The notes under the pieces are model-generated. The model was not told where the DNA came from. It did no database searches and saw only the letters and a list, made by a program, of their open reading frames with translations. The translations under genes were made by a program, and so were the position numbers. Below are positions 8,495 to 16,335 of a DNA stretch of 64,000 nucleotides, piece after piece (the first letter of the stretch is position 1; every line of letters begins with the position of its first letter). Origin of the DNA: Nocardioides sp. GY 10127 (GTDB lineage Bacteria; Actinomycetota; Actinomycetes; Propionibacteriales; Nocardioidaceae). The DNA lies in contig NZ_STGL01000006.1 of assembly GCF_004919085.1 (NCBI RefSeq), forward strand, positions 186,001-250,000. The letters run 5' to 3'.

Positions 8495-9277
8495 GCGCTC
8501 AGTCTGGAGCACAGGTCGGGCCGGATCGGCGTGATCGCCTCGAGCTGGTCGCGCATCGCGTCGCGCTCGACCTCGAGGTCGTAGCGCGACTGGAGGTTCA
8601 GCCAGAACTCGCTCTCCACGCCGAAGTACCGCCCGAGGCGGAGCGCGGTGTCCGCAGAGATCCGACGCTTGCCGAGGACGATCTCGTTGATCCGTCGGGG
8701 CGGCACGCCCAGCGCCACGGCCAGCTTGTTCTGGCTGAGCCCGAAGCCCTCGATGACGTCCTCGAGGAGGACCTCGCCAGGGTGGATCGGCGCGATCTTC
8801 TGACTCATGTTCGCCTCGGTGGTAGTCGACGACCTGGACGTTCTCGGGGCCGGCGGCAGTCCACACGAAGCAGAGGCGCCACTGGTCGTTGATGCGGATG
8901 GTGCAGTGCCGGCCTGCCCGCTCTAGTCCGTCGCGTCCGCCGCTGGTTCGATGTGCTGCGTGGACGGCGTCGGCGAGGGGCGGCAGAAAGTTGTCCAGCA
9001 CGTCCCGGATCACGTCGACCTCGACGCCGAAGTACCGGTGGACGAGGATGTTGCGGAATCCACGGATCTGCGGCCACGCGATCTCGGGGTGCGCGTCCAC
9101 CACCTCGGCAGACAGATGGTTGGCGACTTCGCCGATGATCTGCAGGTTGCGTTCGATCGCATCTTCGGCCATGTCGACGATGTCGGGATCGCCACCCTCC
9201 AAGGCCGGCACGTACCGCCGGCACCGCTCGACCGCTTCGAGAATGTCGGCGATCCGCTGCGCCACGCTCCGGCTCAC
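8198..9277 (-). CDS. HepT-type HEPN toxin fused in frame to a HigB remnant (reading frame runs on to 8198)
   Basis: GTG start with GAGGAGG 9 nt upstream. Residues 1-110 are a HEPN/DUF86 toxin of the HepT type: R75-NILV-H80-R-Y82 is the RX4HXY motif whose Arg and His form the RNase site and whose Tyr is adenylylated by the MntA partner. From about residue 113 the frame continues into RHCTIRINDQWRLCFVW and VVDYH (residue 153), the C-terminus of HigB toxins. The expected stop after DYH is CGA instead, and the frame stays open through the out-of-frame higA gene into the in-frame ABM gene (stop at 8198). The true C-terminus is therefore uncertain; the functional product may be HEPN plus the HigB tail, or a 359-residue protein. 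Confidence 0.62.
   Translation of the reverse strand: MSRSVAQRIADILEAVERCRRYVPALEGGDPDIVDMAEDAIERNLQIIGEVANHLSAEVVDAHPEIAWPQIRGFRNILVHRYFGVEVDVIRDVLDNFLPPLADAVHAAHRTSGGRDGLERAGRHCTIRINDQWRLCFVWTAAGPENVQVVDYHRGEHESEDRADPPWRGPPRGRHRGLRAQPEQAGRGAGRAAPTDQRDRPRQASDLCGHRAPPRAVLRRGERVLAEPPVALRPRGRARRDARPARGDHADPARPVLQTERVSDSPTPVVLTGLLLCRDADEARTVEEHLPTHVALTRAEAGCLSFQVVPSAEPWVWEVSERFVDADAFRAHQARVAASEWGAATAGIERRYEVEGLEG
8491..8808 (-). CDS. higA: HigA-family antitoxin (XRE helix-turn-helix)
   Basis: 105 residues. It starts IAPIHPGEVLLEDVIE, the signature opening of HigA/VapI antitoxins, followed by an XRE helix-turn-helix (LSQNKLAVALGVPPRRINEIV) and the tail EFWLNLQSRYDLE. HigA binds and neutralises the HigB mRNA interferase and represses its own operon. 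Here the expected higB upstream is reduced to its last 40 or so codons, so HigA is probably an orphan regulator. GAGG precedes the ATG at a good distance. Confidence 0.88.
   Translation of the reverse strand: MSQKIAPIHPGEVLLEDVIEGFGLSQNKLAVALGVPPRRINEIVLGKRRISADTALRLGRYFGVESEFWLNLQSRYDLEVERDAMRDQLEAITPIRPDLCSRLSA
8819..8941 (-). pseudogene. higB: higB toxin remnant (C-terminal ~40 codons)
   Basis: The translated segment RDGLERAGRHCTIRIN, DQWRLCFVWT and ENVQVVDYH matches the end of RelE-superfamily HigB toxins, which are usually about 90-95 residues. The first half, with the toxin's N-terminal helices, is missing and HepT coding sequence takes its place in the same frame. The codon after DYH is CGA where TGA would be expected. 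It lies 10 bp ahead of the higA start, the normal higB-higA spacing, so it is the relic of an ancestral higBA pair. Confidence 0.7.
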
Positions 9278-9296
9278 AAAGCGACAGCCTCCTCGA

Positions 9297-9602
9297 TCAG
9301 TGACTGCCGACCTGCCGCTTCAGCAGCTGTTCCGGGAAGACGTCGATGTCGTCGCGCCCGAACAGCGCCCTGACCTCCTCCATCAAGCCCGAGGCCCGCA
9401 TGAGGAGGTTGCCATCTGCGGCGTCCATGTCCACGAGGATGTCGATGTCACTGCCCTCGTGCGCCGTGCCGCGCGCGACAGAACCGAAGAGTCGCGGGCG
9501 TGTTGCCGAGTACTTGGCCAGCAGCACGTCGAGCTCCGCTCGACGTGCGTCGACCAAGCCTCGGAGAGCCACGCTCTCCGGGGTCACTTCGCTGGCCGAC
9601 AT
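9297..9602 (-). CDS. mntA: MntA-type minimal nucleotidyltransferase antitoxin
   Basis: 101 residues. GSVARGTAHEGSDID is an exact GSX10DXD motif of minimal nucleotidyltransferases. In the MntA/HepT systems this enzyme neutralises HepT by adding AMP units to the tyrosine of its RX4HXY motif; both motifs are intact here. The ATG at 9602 was chosen because the upstream extension is unlike the family. The gene lies 19 bp upstream of the hepT start on the same strand, the normal order of the operon. Confidence 0.88.
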   Translation of the reverse strand: MSASEVTPESVALRGLVDARRAELDVLLAKYSATRPRLFGSVARGTAHEGSDIDILVDMDAADGNLLMRASGLMEEVRALFGRDDIDVFPEQLLKRQVGSH

Positions 9603-9785
9603 GTCCTCAGGATAGAGAGGTCCGTCTGTGCTGGTCGAGGACCAGCAGCGATGGCCCATCCGTCAGCCGCCTCGAGCGGCGAACTGCGCCGGCACGCGGC
9701 GACGAGGCACCGATCTGCGCCGCCCTTAAGAGACGGGTATCGGTCATTGATGTCGGCGGGCGCGAGAACTGGCGGAAATTTCCCT

Positions 9786-9829
9786 GTGTCTGCTGTGGTA
9801 CAGGCCCAGGCCCGAACCACAGCAGACAC
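9786..9829. terminator. Inverted repeat, probable terminator of the small membrane-protein gene
   Basis: Perfect 14-bp arms GTGTCTGCTGTGGT (9786-9799) and its complement (9816-9829) with a 16-nt loop. Read on the minus strand it begins 11 bp after the stop of the 68-residue gene and is followed by ACAGGGAAATTT. The rest of the 9603-9839 interval shows no gene. Confidence 0.6.
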
Positions 9830-9839
9830 GGTCCGACCG

Positions 9840-10046
9840 TCAGCGTGGTGGCCGCATCTTCGGGTGTAGGAAATAGCCTGCCACGCTGACTGCCACCACC
9901 ACAGCCACAACGAAGAGCGCTTCCAGCCAGGAACTGGCGGAAACGCCTTGCTCTCGGACGATGGTGGTGGTGACGATTACCGAGAAGATGGCGGTCCAGA
10001 TGAAGTGGATTCGGGCCTTGGTGTTGAGTGCGGCTTTGGCGGTCAC
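9840..10046 (-). CDS. Small two-helix membrane protein
   Basis: 68 residues with two hydrophobic segments (about 14-30, FIWTAIFSVIVTTTIV, and 40-60, LEALFVVAVVVAVSVAG), a short loop and a basic end (HPKMRPPR). GGGAGAAG precedes the GTG, which overlaps the stop of the upstream secreted-protein gene by 4 bp. Family unknown. The coupling to a secreted or surface protein gene suggests a partner role, for example anchoring, export or self-protection; that is inference. Confidence 0.6.
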   Translation of the reverse strand: MTAKAALNTKARIHFIWTAIFSVIVTTTIVREQGVSASSWLEALFVVAVVVAVSVAGYFLHPKMRPPR

Positions 10047-10733
10047 GCCTTCTCCCAGTACGTGTACGTAAACGGCGCCACGCGCGTCGTCAATCGCAGT
10101 CCCTCACTGTAGGCCGACTTGACGGCCGCCTGGGTCAGGTCGTCGATGAATGTCCATACGGCGGCCACTGCTGCAACGCAGACCACTGTTCCGACGGTCG
10201 CGGTGATGCCTTCGCAGAGGGTAGCCGCCGCGGCAGCTAGTCCTGCGCTTGTCGCCTTGGCAATCTTGAGCGCGTCGGACTGGGACCAGTGGATGTAGAC
10301 CCCGAAAAGGGTCACCTTCACGCTGGGGTCAGCGACGATGGGGTACGCGGTGTCACTGGAGGGATAGATGTGCTGGACCAGCGTGTTGCCGCGAATGGAG
10401 TAGTTGGTCGCGACGGGGGCGCCGTTGGCGTCAACAGACCAAGGCGCCAGGATCTCGCCGACGTTGACAGGGACGGTTGTTCCGTCGTCGAGGGTGACCG
10501 GCCGGGTGACCGAGACTGAGCCGTCCTCGTTCTCGGTAAGCGTGGTGTCGGAATCACCGACCGGGAACTCCAGCGAGGTCGATGACTCGGGCGAGTTCAG
10601 TACCGCGAGCAGCTGTGCGTCTCCGTCGCTTGAGGCCTTCACCACTACGTCCACGTCGGAGTCGGACCCGACGTAGGTGACGGCGTCGTCCTGCTCGATG
10701 CCGGTCGCGAGTGCTCCTCCAGGCAGACCCACA
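10043..10733 (-). pseudogene. Hypothetical secreted-type protein, 5' end deleted
   Basis: About 229 codons remain. The text DDAVTYVGSDSDVDVVV, TVPVNVGEILAPWSVDANG, NTLVQHI and TAYPIVADPSVKV resembles a group of exported actinobacterial proteins of unknown function that normally carry an N-terminal signal peptide; none is present here. The C-terminal third is a pair of Ala-rich helices ending FTYTYWEKA. Immediately upstream lies the broken end of an IS256-type transposase gene, so the 5' part was probably lost in an IS-linked deletion. The first usable codon is a GTG at 10732, but expression as a functional exported protein is doubtful. Confidence 0.6.
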
Positions 10734-10741
10734 GGCAGGAC

Positions 10742-11135
10742 AGGAGTCGATCCCGAGGGTCTTGACCAGCTTGTCCATCCGCCGGGTGCTCACGCCGGCG
10801 AGGTAGCAGTCGGCGACCACGGTGATCAGCGCGGACTCGGCTCGCTTCCGGCGCTCCAGGAGCCATTCGGGGAAGTAGGTGCCCTTGCGTAGCTTGGGGA
10901 TCGCGACGTCGATGGTGCCGACGCGGGTGTCGAGGTCGCGGTGACGGTAGCCGTTGCGCTGGCTGGTGCGGCCCGGCGCGGGGCGTCCGTACTCGGCGCC
11001 CACGACCGCGTCGGCGTCCGCGGACAGCAGAGCGTTGATCACGTTCTGCAGCAGCGAGCGCATCAGATCGGGGCTGGCTTCGGCGAGGGCGTCGCCGAGA
11101 AGGCCTGCAGGGTCGACAATGTGTGGAGCGGTCAT
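10742..11135 (-). pseudogene. IS256-family (mutator) transposase, N-terminal fragment
   Basis: About 131 codons match the start of IS256-type transposases: LLQNVINALLSADADAVV, GAEYGRP, RTSQRNGYRHRDLDTRVGT, IDVAIPKLRKGTYFPEWL, then STRRMDKLVKTLGI. Homology stops abruptly after GIDS at about 10742, before all three DDE catalytic residues, so the element cannot transpose. The remaining frame reads into the neighbouring gene. It marks an old insertion with loss of its 3' half. Confidence 0.85.
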
Positions 11136-11237
11136 CGCGATGGTCCTCGAGAATTCTGTGGAAGGTTGACTCGAAGGATCACGCGGTGGCCGCGTCCGTT
11201 TCCGGCTCCACGCCGGCGACGATCTCAGCGACCGCGC

Positions 11238-11260
11238 TACACCACTATCGGGGACTCAAC
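11238..11260. mobile_element. Candidate outer end of the IS256-type remnant
   Basis: CTACACCACTATCGGGGACT begins about 100 bp upstream of the transposase ATG, where the left terminal inverted repeat of an IS256-family element is expected, and has the look of such ends in actinobacteria. The other end is lost, so the repeat cannot be confirmed by pairing. The rest of 11136-11360 holds nothing recognisable. Confidence 0.35.
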
Positions 11261-11360
11261 TGGACTGCCTCACGGTCGCCTGTGGACGACGGCGCCGTCG
11301 ACCTCACCTGTGAGCCCGTCGCGGCGCCTGCGGACGCGGCAGCGCCCGCCGCGCGCCCTG

Positions 11361-11962
11361 TCAGCGGACCCCGATCGTCTCCAGCGCAGGCAGCCTCCTC
11401 GCTGCGGACCGCCCTGCCTTCTCGGCGTACTCGACGTACGCGGCCGCCCCGAACGGCTGGCCCATGCCGCAGCCCCGACGGACGCCGGGCAGGTCGGCCA
11501 GGGCGTCCGGGTCGGCAAGCACGGCCGCGTACGCGTCCTCGCCCTGCCCGATCAGCCAGCTGCGGAAGTCGCTGAAGAGGTCGTCGCCGAGCCCGACGCT
11601 CGGCAGGCAGGTCGCGTCCGCAGCCTCGGCCACCTGCTGTGTGGCGAGCGCCCTGCTCATCCGCACGAACGTCCGGTGGAAGGCACCGACCTGCTGCGCG
11701 GTCAGTGGCTCCAGGACGCCGCGCAGCGCCCGCGCCTGGCGCACGTCCCCATCCTCCGCGACCGAGCGCGAGGCGCCCACCAGGACCAGAACTCCTCGTC
11801 GTCGACGGCCGGCCCCGCGGCCTCGTCGCTCACGTCGTCCGGCAGGCAGGGCGAGACGCTCGTGGCGTCGGTCGACTCACTGTTCGAGGAACAGCCGGCC
11901 AGGGCGAGGGGCACGAGCAGCGCGGCGGCAGCCACCAGCGTGGGAAGGGTCCGAGATCTCAC
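11361..11962 (-). pseudogene. DUF4240-type lipoprotein gene broken by a 1-base deletion
   Basis: From a GTG at 11962 the sequence encodes a lipoprotein signal (TLPTLVAAAALLVPLALAGC, lipobox LAGC) and a spacer up to VDDEEFWS. There the frame shifts: the next frame continues LVGASRSVAEDGDVRQARAL and runs through RSWLIGQGEDAYAAVLADP, which looks like the DUF4240 domain. Restoring one base in the tcctgg near 11783-11785 rejoins both halves. Either the gene is a recent pseudogene or there is a sequencing error. Intact, it would be an extracytoplasmic lipoprotein of about 200 residues with unknown role. Confidence 0.7.
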
Positions 11963-12026
11963 GGAGGGTTCCTCCCCCGCGCACCAGGCGTCCAGGGCAG
12001 GAACGCCACAAGCGGCGCAACACGAC

Positions 12027-12056
12027 AGCCCCCACACCGCCAGCCGGGTGGGGGCT
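12027..12056. terminator. Terminator hairpin after ychF
   Basis: Perfect 9-bp arms AGCCCCCAC (12027-12035) and GTGGGGGCT (12048-12056) with a 12-nt loop, 17 bp past the ychF stop on the minus strand. It separates ychF from the broken lipoprotein gene. Confidence 0.65.
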
Positions 12057-12072
12057 AGGTGCCGTGCCGGAC

Positions 12073-13146
12073 TCAGACGTTGAAGCGGAACTCCACCACG
12101 TCGCCGTCGTGCATGACGTACTCCTTGCCCTCCATGCGCACCTTGCCGGCCTCCTTGGCCTTCACCATGGTGCCGGCGGCGACGAGGTCGTCGAAGGAGA
12201 CGATCTCGGCCTTGATGAAGCCCTTCTGGAAGTCGGTGTGGATGACTCCCGCGGCCTCGGGGGCGGTGTCGCCCTGCTTGATCGTCCAGGCCCGCGTCTC
12301 CTTGGGGCCGGCGGTCAGGTAGGTCTGCAGGCCGAGGGTGGCGAAGCCGACGCGCGCGAGCACCTCGAGGCCGGGCTCGGAGATGCCGGCGTCCGCGAGG
12401 AACTCGGCGGCCTCCTCGTCGTCCAGCTCGGCGAGCTCGGCCTCGAACTTGGCGTCCAGGAAGATGGCCTCGGCCGGCGCGACGATCTCGCGCATCCTCG
12501 CCTTGAGGTCCTCGTCGCCGAGCTCGTCGGAGTCGCAGTTGAAGACGTAGATGAACGGCTTGGCGGTGAGCAGCGAGAGCTCGCGCAGCAGCGAGCGGTC
12601 GATCGAGGTGGCGATGATCGGGGTGCCCGCCTCGAGCGCCTCCTTCGCCTCCTTCGCGGCCTCGAGGTTCGCGACGAGGTCCTTGACCTTGCGCGACTCC
12701 TTCTCAAGGCGGACGACGGCGCGCTCGACGGTCTCCAGGTCGGCCAGGATCAGCTCGGTCTGGATCGTCGAGATGTCGTTGCCCGGGTTCACCTCGCCGT
12801 CCACGTGGGTGACGTCCTCGTCCCGGAACACGCGGGTGACCTGGCAGATCGCCGCGGACTCCCGGATGTGGCTGAGGAACTTGTTGCCCAAGCCCTCGCC
12901 CTGGGAGGCGCCGCGGACGATGCCCGCGATGTCCACGAACTCCACCGTCGCCGGGAGGATCTTCTCGGACCCGAAGATCTCGGCCAGCTTGGGGAGCCGG
13001 GCGTCCGGCACGCCGACGACGCCGACGTTCGGCTCGATCGTCGCGAACGGGTAGTTCGCCGCGAGCACGTCGTTCTTGGTCAGCGCGTTGAAGAGGGTGG
13101 ACTTGCCCGCGTTGGGCAGGCCGACGATCCCGATGGTGAGAGCCAC
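12073..13146 (-). CDS. ychF: Redox-regulated ATPase/GTPase YchF
   Basis: 357 residues, standard length. The P-loop GLPNAGKSTLFNAL near residue 9, NYPFATIEPNVG, DIAGIVRGASQGEGLGN and a C-terminal TGS domain ending HDGDVVEFRFNV identify the OBG-family protein YchF/EngD, which prefers ATP and is linked to ribosome binding and oxidative-stress control. The GTG start gives VALTIGIVGLPNAG, the normal N-terminus. It is followed by a hairpin terminator. Confidence 0.95.
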   Translation of the reverse strand: MALTIGIVGLPNAGKSTLFNALTKNDVLAANYPFATIEPNVGVVGVPDARLPKLAEIFGSEKILPATVEFVDIAGIVRGASQGEGLGNKFLSHIRESAAICQVTRVFRDEDVTHVDGEVNPGNDISTIQTELILADLETVERAVVRLEKESRKVKDLVANLEAAKEAKEALEAGTPIIATSIDRSLLRELSLLTAKPFIYVFNCDSDELGDEDLKARMREIVAPAEAIFLDAKFEAELAELDDEEAAEFLADAGISEPGLEVLARVGFATLGLQTYLTAGPKETRAWTIKQGDTAPEAAGVIHTDFQKGFIKAEIVSFDDLVAAGTMVKAKEAGKVRMEGKEYVMHDGDVVEFRFNV

Positions 13147-13157
13147 GGGGCGCGAGT

Positions 13158-13592
13158 CTAGGCGTCGGCGAGGGACGCCTGCGAATCCCGTTCCCGGGCC
13201 CGGCCGTCCTCGCGCCACCCGTGCACGAGCATCGTGAGCGAGAAGACGAGGGTGAGCGCGACGATGACGGCCTCCACGACTCCCCCGCCGCCGCTGAGGA
13301 AGATCCCGTGCTCCACGTCGTAGAGGAAGTCCATCCCGAACAGGTACAGCCCGGCCGCCCCCGCCGCCGTCAGCCACAGCGGCGCCCGCACCGAGCCGCG
13401 GGTCACCGCCACCAGGGCGCCCGCGCACGCGACGGCGAGCCAGAGGTCGGCCAGCGGGAACGCGTTCTCGAACTCGTAGTAGGCCTCGCGGTGCGAGCTG
13501 GCGAGGACGTCGCGGGCCAGCGCCCACGTCGTCCAGTACGCCACGTCGATCACGATGGCCACCACCAGCATGACCTGCACGGTCCTTCTCAT
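13158..13592 (-). CDS. Four-helix membrane protein of unknown function
   Basis: 144 residues with four hydrophobic segments: about 5-26, 47-64, 70-90 and 105-125. The loop DFLYDVEHGIF between helices 3 and 4 is the only distinctive part. I do not recognise the family. The ATG overlaps the stop of the potassium-channel gene by 4 bp (ATGA), so it is translated with the channel and may be an accessory subunit; that is inference from position. Confidence 0.72.
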   Translation of the reverse strand: MRRTVQVMLVVAIVIDVAYWTTWALARDVLASSHREAYYEFENAFPLADLWLAVACAGALVAVTRGSVRAPLWLTAAGAAGLYLFGMDFLYDVEHGIFLSGGGGVVEAVIVALTLVFSLTMLVHGWREDGRARERDSQASLADA

Positions 13593-15346
13593 CGTCCCCC
13601 CTCGTCGGCACGGAGCAGCGTGAGCAGCTCCTCGTCCGGGCCCACCAGGTAGGCGGCGTCCCCCGGCTCGAAACAGGTGTCGCGGCCCGGCCGGCTCACG
13701 ACCTCGCCGCCGCGGCGCACGAGCGCCACGACGCGGATGTCGGCCCCGAGCTCGCGCATCCGCAGCCCGACCAGCGCGTCGCTCACGGCCATGCGGGCGA
13801 CCAGCATCGGCTCTGAGCCCACGTAGAAGGTGTCGACGACCTGCAGTCCGAGCGCCTCCCCCACGAACCAGGGGGCGGCGAGGACGGCGGGCGAGCGGGT
13901 GTCGCGGAAGCCGAACCCGCCGGCGACGGTGCGCACCATGCTCTGGTCGAAGAGGCGCAGGACGACGGGCACGGCACCGAGCCGGTCGCCCAGCAGGTCG
14001 CGGGCGGCCAGGCCGGCCTCGAGGTTGACCAGGTCCTCCGACGTCATGACCGCCACCGCCCGCGCGGTGTCCAGGTGCACCTCGGACCAGGTGTCGGGCA
14101 GGGTCGCGTCGGCCACCAGGACGGGGACGCCGAGCGAGCGGACCTCGCCCAGCAGGCGGTTGTCGGGGTCGGCCTCGACCACGACGGCCGGCACCCCGGC
14201 GTCCAGGAGCCCCCGGACGACGCCGAGACCCATCGACCCGAGCCCGACGACCACCACGTGCTCGCGCATCCCGGTGATCCGACGGCGGCCGAGCGTGGTC
14301 TCGATCTGCCGGGTGACCAGCGCGTTCGTGACGAGGGCGAAGAAGATCGCGACCGTGGTGGCCCCCAGCGCCATCAGCCCGATGGCCCAGAACCGCAGCC
14401 AGGGGTCCTGCTCGCGGAAGGAGAAGTCGCCGTAGCCGACGGTGGCCATCGTCTCGACGGTGAAGTAGAGGGCGTCGAGCGGGGACATCCGCGTGCCGTC
14501 GGCCTCGCGGTAGCCGAGGCCGAGGACGACGACGGACAGGCCCGCGATGGACGCCAGCGCCCCGACGACGAGCGGGATGCGCCGGTCGAGCGCGCGCACG
14601 ACGTCCACCCACCACGCCCGCTGGTCGCGACGCGGCCGCGGCGCCCGGGCGCCGACGAAGACGGGCCGCTCGCTCGCGCGCGAGGGCTGCTCGCCGAGGC
14701 CGACGCGGTCGAGGTCGGCGTGGGTGCCGACGACGACGGCGCGGTCGCCCGGCACTACCTCGGTGGCGCGGCTGGGGCTGATCTCGCGGGTGCCGTCTGC
14801 GTGCACCAGCGCGATGGGCGCCAGGTCGCCGAACTGCCCGCGCAGGGTGCCGGGGCGCACGCAGGTGCCCTCGGCGACCACGAGGTCGAGGCCGGGCAGG
14901 CGCAGCTCGCGGCGCCCGGTGCCCAGGCACGCGGCCACGATCGAGGGGACGGCGAGCCGGGCGACGTCCAGGACGGAGACCCCGATCCCCTCCAGCGCGC
15001 GCCCGACCGCGGCGTTGCGCAGCTGCACCACCACCTGGAGGTCGGGCCGCAGCTCGCGCGCGAGCAGGGCGGTGGCCAGCGTCCGCACGTCGTCGGACTC
15101 CACGCAGACCAGGGCGGTGCAGGTGCGCAGCCCCGCGGCCTCCAACGTGGCCGGGAGGCGGGGGTCGGCGCGCAGGTGCGGGGTGCCGAGCCGGTCGAGC
15201 GCGGCGAGGAGGCGGGGGTCGGGGTGCTGCTCGACGACGATCGCCGGGACGCCCACGCGCGTGAGCTGCTGGACGAGCGTGAGGCCCTCGTCGTGCAGGC
15301 CGCACACCACCACGTGCCCGCCGGGCGGGAGCGGTGAGGTGGCCAT
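13589..15346 (-). CDS. Potassium channel with two RCK/TrkA domains
   Basis: 585 residues from the ATG at 15346. Order: an N-terminal RCK Rossmann domain (HVVVCGLHDEG onward), a two-helix pore module with the selectivity filter TVGYGD at residues 302-307 between hydrophobic helices, a second RCK nucleotide-binding domain (HVVVVGLGSMGLGVV), then a TrkA-C-like end. The pore lies between the two RCK domains, unlike MthK where both follow the pore. It should form a ligand-gated K+ channel in the cytoplasmic membrane. The gene is divergent from xthA and overlaps the small membrane protein gene downstream. Confidence 0.85.
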   Translation of the reverse strand: MATSPLPPGGHVVVCGLHDEGLTLVQQLTRVGVPAIVVEQHPDPRLLAALDRLGTPHLRADPRLPATLEAAGLRTCTALVCVESDDVRTLATALLARELRPDLQVVVQLRNAAVGRALEGIGVSVLDVARLAVPSIVAACLGTGRRELRLPGLDLVVAEGTCVRPGTLRGQFGDLAPIALVHADGTREISPSRATEVVPGDRAVVVGTHADLDRVGLGEQPSRASERPVFVGARAPRPRRDQRAWWVDVVRALDRRIPLVVGALASIAGLSVVVLGLGYREADGTRMSPLDALYFTVETMATVGYGDFSFREQDPWLRFWAIGLMALGATTVAIFFALVTNALVTRQIETTLGRRRITGMREHVVVVGLGSMGLGVVRGLLDAGVPAVVVEADPDNRLLGEVRSLGVPVLVADATLPDTWSEVHLDTARAVAVMTSEDLVNLEAGLAARDLLGDRLGAVPVVLRLFDQSMVRTVAGGFGFRDTRSPAVLAAPWFVGEALGLQVVDTFYVGSEPMLVARMAVSDALVGLRMRELGADIRVVALVRRGGEVVSRPGRDTCFEPGDAAYLVGPDEELLTLLRADEGGR

Positions 15347-15390
15347 GGGCCGCAATCCTGCCGTAGCGGGCGGGTCCCTAGGGTGGACTC

Positions 15391-16191
15391 GTGCGGATCG
15401 CCACCTGGAACGTCAACTCCCTGCGCACCCGGATCGACCGTGTCGAGGCCTTCCTCGAGCGCCACGACGTCGACGTGCTGGCCGTGCAGGAGACCAAGGC
15501 CAAGCCCGAGCAGCTGCCCGTCATGGGGCTGGAGGCGAAGGGCTACGAGGTCGCGGCCTCGGGCTACGACCAGTGGAACGGCGTGGCGATCATCAGCCGC
15601 GTCGGCCTGGAGCAGGTCACCGAGCACTTCGCCGAGCAGCCCGCCTTCGGCAAGGGCGGTGCCGATCCCGTGGTCGAGGCGCGCGCCCTGGGCGCGGTCT
15701 GCGGAGGCGTGCGGGTGTGGTCGCTCTACGTCCCCAACGGGCGCAAGCCGGACGACGAGCACTACCACTACAAGCTGGACTGGCTGGCCCGCCTGCGCAC
15801 CGCCGCGCAGGCCTGGGCCGGCGAGCCCACCGCGCTCGTCGGCGACTGGAACGTCGCGCCCCTGGACAGCGACGTCTTCGACATCGCCGCGTTCGCCAAG
15901 GACACCCACGTCACCCCGCCCGAGCGCGCCGCCTTCTCGGCGTTCCTCGAGGACGGCTGGACCGACGTCGTCCGCCCCCACACCCTCGACCCGGCGACCT
16001 ACACCTACTGGGACTACTACCGGCAGCGCTTCGAGCGGAACCGCGGCATGCGGATCGACTTCGTGCTCGGCTCGGAGTCGTTCGCCTCGCGGGTGACGGG
16101 TGCGTTCGTGGACCGCGAGGAGCGGGACCCGACCGTCTTCCCCGGCGCGCCGTCCGACCACGCGCCCGTGGTCGTGGACCTGGCCGACTGA
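15391..16191 (+). CDS. xthA: Exodeoxyribonuclease III
   Basis: 266 residues from a GTG. Asn7 (TWNVNS), Glu34 (AVQETKAK), GDWNVAP and the final SDHAPVV (Asp256, His257) are the catalytic residues of the AP endonuclease/exonuclease III family. It cleaves abasic sites and resects 3' ends in base-excision repair. Divergent from the K+ channel gene with about 45 bp between starts. Confidence 0.94.
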   Translation: MRIATWNVNSLRTRIDRVEAFLERHDVDVLAVQETKAKPEQLPVMGLEAKGYEVAASGYDQWNGVAIISRVGLEQVTEHFAEQPAFGKGGADPVVEARALGAVCGGVRVWSLYVPNGRKPDDEHYHYKLDWLARLRTAAQAWAGEPTALVGDWNVAPLDSDVFDIAAFAKDTHVTPPERAAFSAFLEDGWTDVVRPHTLDPATYTYWDYYRQRFERNRGMRIDFVLGSESFASRVTGAFVDREERDPTVFPGAPSDHAPVVVDLAD

Positions 16192-16335
16192 GCCCGCGGG
16201 CTTCCGGGGGCTCCCAGGGGCTCCCGGGGGCGAGCCGTGCAGGCTGTGGGGGTTGTGCGGGTTGTGCGGGCTGTGTCGGCCGCGCGGCCGCGCGCCTGAC
16301 CGCGGGCTGTCGGTGGTCTCGGTCATGGTGGGGGC

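Noticed and set aside
8198..9277. A single 359-residue fusion of HepT, HigB tail and ABM protein
   Set aside because: The frame is open but the ABM gene has its own coupled GTG start and higA lies across the middle out of frame; reading through to 8198 is more likely a result of GC-rich open frames.
11783..11785. Programmed frameshift in the DUF4240-type gene
   Set aside because: No slippery heptamer or downstream pseudoknot was seen; a simple deletion explains it.
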